Below are positions 6,380 through 10,058 of a stretch of 10,058 bases of DNA, one piece after another (position 1 is the first letter of the stretch; each line of letters begins with the position of its first letter). Origin of the DNA: Lawsonibacter sp. (GTDB lineage Bacteria; Bacillota; Clostridia; Oscillospirales; Oscillospiraceae); the NCBI GenBank assembly GCA_022793355.1, contig JAAWCR010000084.1, positions 1-10,058 on the forward strand, read 5' to 3'. Under the pieces are notes generated by a model that was given only the letters and a program-made list of their open reading frames with translations, was not told the origin of the DNA and ran no database searches. Both the position numbers and the translations under genes were made by a program.

Positions 6380-6463
6380 ATGACCGAAACAAACAAAAGA
6401 CAGTATGTTCTCTGCCTCTGCGAGGGCGCACTCATGCTAGCCATGTTTTGGTCTTACCATTAG
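6380..6463 (+). pseudogene. Truncated ThiT-like thiamine transporter start (27 codons) under the riboswitch
   Basis: After the riboswitch terminator, GGAGG at 6363-6367 precedes an ATG at 6380 that opens only 27 codons before TAG. The peptide has a polar basic start followed by VLCLCEGALMLA. This resembles the opening of the first helix of ThiT, the thiamine-binding subunit of ECF transporters (typical pattern ..EGALMxALAxVLS..). ThiT is a common target of TPP riboswitches, and full members are near 180 residues. Here the similarity ends after about 20 residues, and the sigG gene on the other strand ends only 57 bases further on, so no room exists for the rest. I read it as a remnant left by a deletion. 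A functional leader peptide is an alternative. The ThiT match rests on a short stretch and memory of the family. Confidence 0.5.
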
Positions 6464-6519
6464 AGAGATGGAAGCCCAGCTGGACAATAATGCCCGGATG
6501 TTTTTTCATAAATAGCGGT

Positions 6520-7290
6520 TTACATTTCCTTGCGAATCTGCCGCAAGGCGTTTTTCTCCAGTCGGGACACCTGAGCCTGCGAGATGCCGATCTCGGCGGA
6601 GACCTCCATCTGGGTTTTGCCCTGAAAGAAACGCATAGAGAGGATTTTCCGCTCCCGGTCGGTGAGGTGGCCCACCGCCTCCTTGAGGGCGATGCGCTCC
6701 ACCCACATCTCATCGTTGTTCTTGTTGTCCTTCACCTGGTCCATGACGCAGATGGTGTCTCCGCTGTCGGAATACACCGGCTCATAGAGGGAAACCGGCT
6801 CCAGAATGGCGTCCAGGGCAAAAACCACGTCCTCCCGCTTTACGTCCAGAATTTTGGCAATCTCCTCAATGCTGGGCTCCCGCTGGTGCTGGGCCATGTA
6901 GGCCTCCTTGGCCTGAAGGACTTTATAGGCCGTGTCCCGCATGGCCCGGGAGACCCGCATGGTGCTGTTGTCCCGAAGATACCGGCGGATTTCCCCCACA
7001 ATCATAGGCACACCATAGGTGGAAAATTTCACGTCCAGGTCGGTGTTGAAGTTGTCAATAGCTTTGATAAGCCCGATACACCCCACCTGAAACAGGTCGT
7101 CGGCGTTCTCTCCCCGGTTGGCGAAACGCTGAATCACCGATAGCACCAGCCGTAGGTTGCCGGCAATCAGCTCCTCCCGGGCCTGCATATCCCCTGCCTT
7201 GGCCTTGAGCAAAAGCGCCTGTGTCTCGCTGCTTTTTAAAACCTTCAGCTTGGCGGTGTTCACTCCGCATATCTCCACTTTATGCTGCAT
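6520..7290 (-). CDS. sigG: RNA polymerase sporulation sigma factor SigG
   Basis: This 256-residue sigma-70 family protein matches sigma-G, the late forespore-specific factor of endospore formers, along nearly its full length. The diagnostic N-terminus KVEICGVNTAKLKVLK (4-19) is present. Region 2 spans about 42-108 (NLRLVLSVIQRF, DDLFQVGCIGLIKAIDNF, KFSTYGVPMIVGEIRRYLRD), region 3 about 110-165, and the region 4 helix-turn-helix is near 226-246 (TQMEV..GISQAQVSRLEK). It directs RNA polymerase to genes for spore DNA protection and germination. ATG at 7290 has GGGAGG at 7304-7299, 8 bases upstream. In many Clostridia sigG follows spoIIGA-sigE, but here its upstream neighbour is a DUF523 gene, 119 bases away. 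A sigma-F-like promoter lies in that gap. No clear terminator follows the gene; its 3' end faces the riboswitch remnant. Confidence 0.95.
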   Translation of the reverse strand: MQHKVEICGVNTAKLKVLKSSETQALLLKAKAGDMQAREELIAGNLRLVLSVIQRFANRGENADDLFQVGCIGLIKAIDNFNTDLDVKFSTYGVPMIVGEIRRYLRDNSTMRVSRAMRDTAYKVLQAKEAYMAQHQREPSIEEIAKILDVKREDVVFALDAILEPVSLYEPVYSDSGDTICVMDQVKDNKNNDEMWVERIALKEAVGHLTDRERKILSMRFFQGKTQMEVSAEIGISQAQVSRLEKNALRQIRKEM

Positions 7291-7322
7291 GATAAAGACC
7301 TCCCGCCCGGTGTACTGTTTCC

Positions 7323-7350
7323 AGTATCTCCGGTGGAAGGTCTTTCATAC
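7323..7350 (-). promoter_or_regulatory. Candidate forespore (sigma-F type) promoter of sigG
   Basis: On the minus strand GTATG (7350-7346) is followed after 14 bases by GGAGATACT (7331-7323). The Bacillus sigma-F pattern is roughly GywTA, about 15 bases, then GgnrAnAnT. The -10 part fits fully and the -35 part in four of five positions. The transcription start would fall near 7315, just before the ribosome binding site. sigG is a known sigma-F target, so the position is sensible, but short degenerate motifs can arise by chance. Confidence 0.45.
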
Positions 7351-7409
7351 GGCTTTGGCGAGCCCTAAATTTTTTATCGTCAGACCGTTTTCGATGGATT
7401 TTTAGAGTT

Positions 7410-7853
7410 TTACAGGTTATACAGCCGCGCTTGCAGATGCTCCTCGTCCATGACCTCCAGTCCCGCATCGGCCAGCAGGCGGACAGCGATTCCCCAGCCA
7501 GGTGTTACCGTATGGGTGAAGGTACCATCATAGACTTCCCCGCAGCCGCAGGAAGGGGACCGGGCCTTCAAAACAGCCACGGTGCACCCGCTCTCTCTGG
7601 CAATCTCCAAAACCCGCTCCGCCCCGGCCCGGTAGGCGGCGGTGACGTCCTGACCGTCCTGGGTCAGGACCCGGCCGTCGGGCTGGAGCTCTGCCGGGGA
7701 CCGGGGCGTCTCCAGGCCTCCCAACACCTCGGGGCACACGGGAATCAAGTTGTGGCCCGTGCTGTGAAGTGCAATCACTTGACGGTCCAGACGGCTGGTC
7801 CCGTCATATCGGCAGGGCTCCCCTAAAAAGCAGTGGCTCACCAGGATATTCAT
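7410..7853 (-). CDS. DUF523 (TudS-like) iron-sulfur protein
   Basis: This 147-residue protein is a DUF523 family member (COG1683, YbbK type). The hallmark motifs are intact: VSHCFLGEPCRYDG (5-18), PVCPEVLGGLETPRSPAE (38-55) and ARSPSCGCGE (97-106). The three family cysteines C8, C40 and C102 fit the [4Fe-4S] ligands described for TudS-type thiouracil desulfidases in this family. Additional cysteines are C14, C90 and C104. A role in desulfurating thiolated nucleobases or nucleotides is thus possible, although many members are uncharacterised and the substrate here is inferred. The length is typical of single-domain members. The ATG at 7853 is preceded by AAGGAG (7866-7861) at 7 bases. Upstream lies a coding-like remnant in place of a clear promoter, and downstream is sigG; no terminator separates the two, so readthrough into sigG is possible. 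Confidence 0.88.
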   Translation of the reverse strand: MNILVSHCFLGEPCRYDGTSRLDRQVIALHSTGHNLIPVCPEVLGGLETPRSPAELQPDGRVLTQDGQDVTAAYRAGAERVLEIARESGCTVAVLKARSPSCGCGEVYDGTFTHTVTPGWGIAVRLLADAGLEVMDEEHLQARLYNL

Positions 7854-7854
7854 A

Positions 7855-8004
7855 TTATTTCTCCTTCGGTTTTTTGTTCCGTATCAGTGTGCCCTCACTG
7901 GCCTACGCTGTTTTCTTGAATAGCTCAACTGCTGTAATGGCTTTTTCCTTTATGGAATGCTCCGCTGGAGAGGTACTCCCGTTTAAAATCCTTCCTCGTT
8001 CCTT
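7855..8004 (-). pseudogene. Unrecognised coding-like remnant with an internal stop
   Basis: On the minus strand one frame from 8004 to 7855 reads like protein, with segments such as AITAVELFKKTA and ASEGTLIRNKKPKEK. It is interrupted by an in-frame TAG after about 33 codons and has no standard start codon at its head. Its final TAA lies just before the DUF523 ATG and after that gene's ribosome binding site. The 5' end abuts the T-run of the ireB terminator. It could be the 3' end of a decayed or transferred gene, or part of a dispersed repeat. The family is not recognised. Confidence 0.3.
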
Positions 8005-8009
8005 CTACG

Positions 8010-8037
8010 AAAAACGGCCCGCCGGGTGGGCGGGCCG
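8010..8037 (-). terminator. Intrinsic terminator after the ireB-family gene
   Basis: On the minus strand a 9-bp GC stem, CGGCCCGCC (8037-8029) with GGCGGGCCG (8023-8015), closes a 5-base loop and is followed by five T residues (8014-8010). It starts 14 bases after the stop codon of the gene and is well formed. Confidence 0.92.
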
Positions 8038-8051
8038 CTATGGACACAAGC

Positions 8052-8303
8052 TCAATGAGTCAGGTAGTATCGGACCAGCGTTTGAAGCAGCTCGTCCCGG
8101 TCCGCCTTGCGGATAAGAGCCCGGGCATTGTTATGGTTGGTGATATAAGTGGGGTCCTCAGACAGAATATAGCCCACAATTTGATTGATGGGGTTATAGC
8201 CCTTCTCCTGCAAGGCCTGATATACCGTGGTCAAAATAGCCTTGATCTCCATATCCCGCTGATCGCCCAAGCTGAATTTGCGGGTAAAGTCCATATCGCC
8301 CAT
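8052..8303 (-). CDS. ireB: IreB-family (UPF0297) regulatory phosphoprotein
   Basis: This 83-residue cytoplasmic protein carries the family hallmark EKGYNPINQIVGYILSEDPTYITNHNNAR at about 33-61 and ends in LVRYYL, as UPF0297/IreB proteins do. In Enterococcus faecalis IreB is phosphorylated by the Ser/Thr kinase IreK, at threonines 4 and 7, and affects cephalosporin resistance. Aligned without gaps from the start, T7 is kept here (MGDMDFTRKF) while position 4 is Met, so only one phosphosite is expected. The start at 8303 is chosen because GGGAGG (8316-8311) is 7 bases upstream; an in-frame ATG at 8318 precedes that site and is unlikely. In many Firmicutes the family sits beside ruvX and a DUF1292 gene. 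Neither is here, and the gene has its own promoter and terminator. The link to a PASTA-type kinase is inferred from the family. Confidence 0.9.
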   Translation of the reverse strand: MGDMDFTRKFSLGDQRDMEIKAILTTVYQALQEKGYNPINQIVGYILSEDPTYITNHNNARALIRKADRDELLQTLVRYYLTH

Positions 8304-8358
8304 ACTCGCACCTCCCATTCTTTTTCTTTCCTGCGGGCACCGTGCCGCTTACCGCTTT

Positions 8359-8387
8359 AGTCTACTCCAAAACTTTGCCAATGTAAA
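8359..8387 (-). promoter_or_regulatory. Sigma-A-type promoter of the ireB-family gene
   Basis: On the minus strand TTTACA (8387-8382) and TAGACT (8364-8359) are 17 bases apart. The predicted transcription start is near 8352, leaving a leader of about 49 bases. The -35 is five of six and the -10 four of six. Confidence 0.55.
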
Positions 8388-8441
8388 GGGGCTTTGATAA
8401 AATTTAATACAAATGAAATATTTCGAAAAGAGTTTCTTACA

Positions 8442-9647
8442 CTAAGCGTTCTTACGCTCCGTCATAGCCGCGGCGGCTACCTGGAACAGAGCGGACAGGG
8501 CCGCCAGATAGAATACGTACTGCACCCCCCAGACCTTCCAGATGAGCCCCATGACGGGTGAGGCGATAATGGCCATTATATGGTCCACGCTCAGGCCCAC
8601 GGACAGGGTGCGGGTGACCTCACCGGGGTCCAAGGCGATGGAGCGCATCATATAGGCGTGGACCATATTGAACTGCTCAAAGAGAACGCACAGCACATAG
8701 GCCCCGAATACCAACCAGGTCAGGGGGTCTCTCAGGCCGAAACTCCCCCTTGCCAGCAGCCCGGCCAACAAGCCCATCACTGAGAAGGAGACAGCGATAT
8801 AGACCGCCTCCGCCCATAGCATCGCCCGCACACCGAATCGGTCCAGCATTTTTCCGATGATGGGAGCGGCCCAGACCCCCGCCAGGTGGACAGCAATGGT
8901 GAGCAGTGCGACTGTGTCTGCCCCCTGCCCCAGCAGATTGATGATGACCCAGGGAGCAAAGACGATTTTAATCCGTTTCTGGCAGCCGTAGGCCAGGGTG
9001 ACCATGTAGTAGGGCGCGTAGCGCTTGCGGAACAGCAGCTTGTGATTTTTTACGGCATCCCTCTGGGGCATTAACCGGGCCATACACACCAGCAGGACCA
9101 CCGCTCCCGCCGTCAGCTCCGCAGCCAAAACAAAGGGCAGAATCGTCTTTTTTCCGAAACTGAATAAGCCCGTCCGGAAGCCGAAAAAGACCATCACTGC
9201 CGCCGCCATGGAAAATAGGGTGGCCGCTCCCTTGAACTTCCCCAAGGTCTCCCCCACTTTTCCCTTCTCCGCCAAATCCATGGAGATAGCGTCGTTGAGG
9301 GGCATGAAAAAGTGCATCCCCAGAGAGTTGATGAAGAGAAATACCAGCATGGTCCCATAATCCGGGGACATCCAGCCCATGACCACAAGGCCCGCCAGCA
9401 CCAGCACTTGAGATGCCACAGCCATCCACAGGTTGCCCAGAAAACCCAGAGCGGCCACCAGCACCATGCACAGAATGCCGGGGCTCTCCCGGGGAATTTC
9501 AATGAATCCCCGCTGAACCTCGTCGATGTGGAACACTTCATTAAAGTAGTTGGAAAAGATGTTGCTGCCCAGGCCGTTGGCCAGGGCGGTGAGGGCCAGC
9601 ACCGCTATGAAGAGGTAGGCCGCCCGCTGCCGGTTTTGTTCGGTCAT
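8442..9647 (-). CDS. Major facilitator superfamily transporter
   Basis: This 401-residue membrane protein has about twelve hydrophobic segments split by a basic central loop near 191-210 (PQRDAVKNHKLLFRKR), the usual MFS two-bundle plan. A motif-A-like loop GKMLDRFGVR occurs at 265-274, between segments of the second half. An acidic/basic RGFIEIPRESPG stretch at 46-57 precedes helix 2, a feature of a subgroup of uncharacterised Firmicute MFS proteins. The substrate cannot be deduced; efflux of small molecules or uptake of a nutrient are both possible. ATG at 9647 lies 15 bases after the stop codon of the preceding unknown gene, and its AGGAG site (9664-9660) overlaps that stop, so the two are probably co-transcribed and translationally coupled. 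No convincing terminator is seen after the gene, only a 5-bp hairpin at the stop codon without a T-run. Confidence 0.85.
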   Translation of the reverse strand: MTEQNRQRAAYLFIAVLALTALANGLGSNIFSNYFNEVFHIDEVQRGFIEIPRESPGILCMVLVAALGFLGNLWMAVASQVLVLAGLVVMGWMSPDYGTMLVFLFINSLGMHFFMPLNDAISMDLAEKGKVGETLGKFKGAATLFSMAAAVMVFFGFRTGLFSFGKKTILPFVLAAELTAGAVVLLVCMARLMPQRDAVKNHKLLFRKRYAPYYMVTLAYGCQKRIKIVFAPWVIINLLGQGADTVALLTIAVHLAGVWAAPIIGKMLDRFGVRAMLWAEAVYIAVSFSVMGLLAGLLARGSFGLRDPLTWLVFGAYVLCVLFEQFNMVHAYMMRSIALDPGEVTRTLSVGLSVDHIMAIIASPVMGLIWKVWGVQYVFYLAALSALFQVAAAAMTERKNA

Positions 9648-9662
9648 TTGTGATTCTCTCTC

Positions 9663-10058
9663 CTAAAACGCAATATCCTTAAAGCTGGTCTCGTCAATCT
9701 CCTCGCCCAGCAGCCGGATGCCCACCCCGTTGTCGTTGATATCCTCCCCGCCCCACCTGCGGTTGAACAGCAGATACAGGCAGCGCTTTCCCTCCCGGCA
9801 GGACTCCGCAATGCTGTCGGATTCGATCACGACACTGTCCAGCGCGACCCACTTGACCATTTCCTCCACCGTTTCGATCTCGGGCCACCAGGCGGCGAAC
9901 TCCTCCGGGTCGTCCGGACCGTATGCGAAGCGCTCCTCCTCGTTGTAGTAGCGGATGATTTCCTGGACCACAGCCTCCTGCAATTCCGGCCACTTCTCCA
10001 GGAACGCGCGGCAGGTCTCCCGCTGGCGGTCTGAGATTTCGGTCTGGCTCTCATAACA
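9663..10058 (-). CDS. Unknown acidic protein, 5' end beyond the window (possibly DUF6985/DUF2004-like)
   Basis: The frame stays open to the window edge, so the 131 visible residues lack the N-terminus. A TTG at 9983 could in principle start a 106-residue protein, but the reading frame upstream is coding-like (SDRQRETCRAFLEKWPELQEAVV), which favours a longer gene. The protein is strongly acidic and has no membrane segment. It ends in a W..ED.NDNGVGIRLLG....I.....DIAF pattern. That ending resembles small cytoplasmic families in which a WDEEHGxGI-like strand precedes a final DIAF strand (DUF6985 or DUF2004 type); the assignment is tentative. Some relatives are encoded near toxin or immunity loci, but nothing here shows that. 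It sits 15 bases upstream of the MFS gene and is probably in the same operon. Confidence 0.6.
   Translation of the reverse strand, partial: CYESQTEISDRQRETCRAFLEKWPELQEAVVQEIIRYYNEEERFAYGPDDPEEFAAWWPEIETVEEMVKWVALDSVVIESDSIAESCREGKRCLYLLFNRRWGGEDINDNGVGIRLLGEEIDETSFKDIAF

Noticed and set aside
6448..7143. A 231-codon plus-strand open frame opposite sigG, beginning near the end of the ThiT-like remnant.
   Set aside because: From 6520 it is the antisense of sigG and shows no ThiT or other family pattern; it is a composition artefact.
7280..7345. A 22-codon minus-strand frame (MKDLPPEILETVH...) overlapping the start of sigG, a possible leader peptide.
   Set aside because: No ribosome binding site precedes its ATG, and the interval is better explained by the sigma-F-like promoter and the sigG RBS.
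7885..7900. CAGTG/CACTG inverted repeat upstream of the DUF523 gene as an operator.
   Set aside because: Arms of only 5 bp, and the stretch lies inside the coding-like remnant.
8415..8424. Perfect palindrome GAAATATTTC downstream of the MFS gene.
   Set aside because: Ten AT-rich bases in an AT-rich spacer; expected by chance and no matching copy noticed.
8443..8462. Short hairpin AGCGT/ACGCT at the end of the MFS gene as a terminator.
   Set aside because: A 5-bp stem overlapping the last codons and no T-run directly after it on the minus strand.
1..10058. Search for a CRISPR array, tRNA, insertion-sequence ends or a defence system.
   Set aside because: No spaced direct repeats, cloverleaf, transposase or defence-type proteins were seen; the genes are mostly housekeeping.

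Overview
The window looks like chromosome from a fairly GC-rich, endospore-forming member of the Clostridia. The family-level guess is Oscillospiraceae, near Flavonifractor or Pseudoflavonifractor, and it is inferred from protein style only. Support comes from a clear sporulation sigma factor G gene, a pyrophosphate-type phosphofructokinase, an IreB-family protein, strong GGAGG ribosome binding sites and textbook sigma-A promoters. No rRNA, tRNA, CRISPR array or insertion sequence was seen.

Left part (1-2929). A strongly expressed PPi-dependent phosphofructokinase gene stands alone between its own promoter and an intrinsic terminator. Next is an AT-richer stand-alone GyrI-like (effector-binding) domain gene. 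It converges on, and overlaps by 11 bases, an SPL-family radical SAM gene on the minus strand. That gene is divergent from a Y-family DNA polymerase IV gene. The 138-base spacer between them holds two facing sigma-A promoters, and between their -35 elements lies a good match to the Gram-positive LexA/SOS box. The pair is therefore probably a DNA-damage-controlled module.

Middle part (4169-6519). A PiT-type phosphate transporter gene and a ZIP-type metal transporter gene form a two-gene plus-strand unit. The start codon and ribosome binding site of the phosphate transporter lie inside a perfect 10-bp hairpin followed by seven T residues, so a terminator-like structure sits on the gene start. 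Downstream of the ZIP gene comes a complete thiamine pyrophosphate riboswitch unit: promoter, aptamer, possible antiterminator, terminator and ribosome binding site. The only frame it serves is 27 codons long and looks like the first helix of a ThiT-like thiamine transporter cut short, so the riboswitch appears orphaned.

Right part (6520-10058). All genes here are on the minus strand. In transcription order they are an unknown gene cut by the window edge, an MFS transporter 15 bases after it, an ireB-family gene with its own promoter and terminator, a stretch with a coding-like remnant interrupted by a stop, a DUF523/TudS-like iron-sulfur protein gene, and sigG. Upstream of sigG is a plausible forespore (sigma-F type) promoter.

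The genes are mostly independent housekeeping units (glycolysis, DNA repair, ion uptake, sporulation, kinase-linked regulation) and not one pathway. The less ordinary items are the LexA-like operator shared by the repair pair, the orphan TPP riboswitch, the hairpin over the PiT start, and the unexplained remnant at 7855-8004. Everything was read by eye without database searches.
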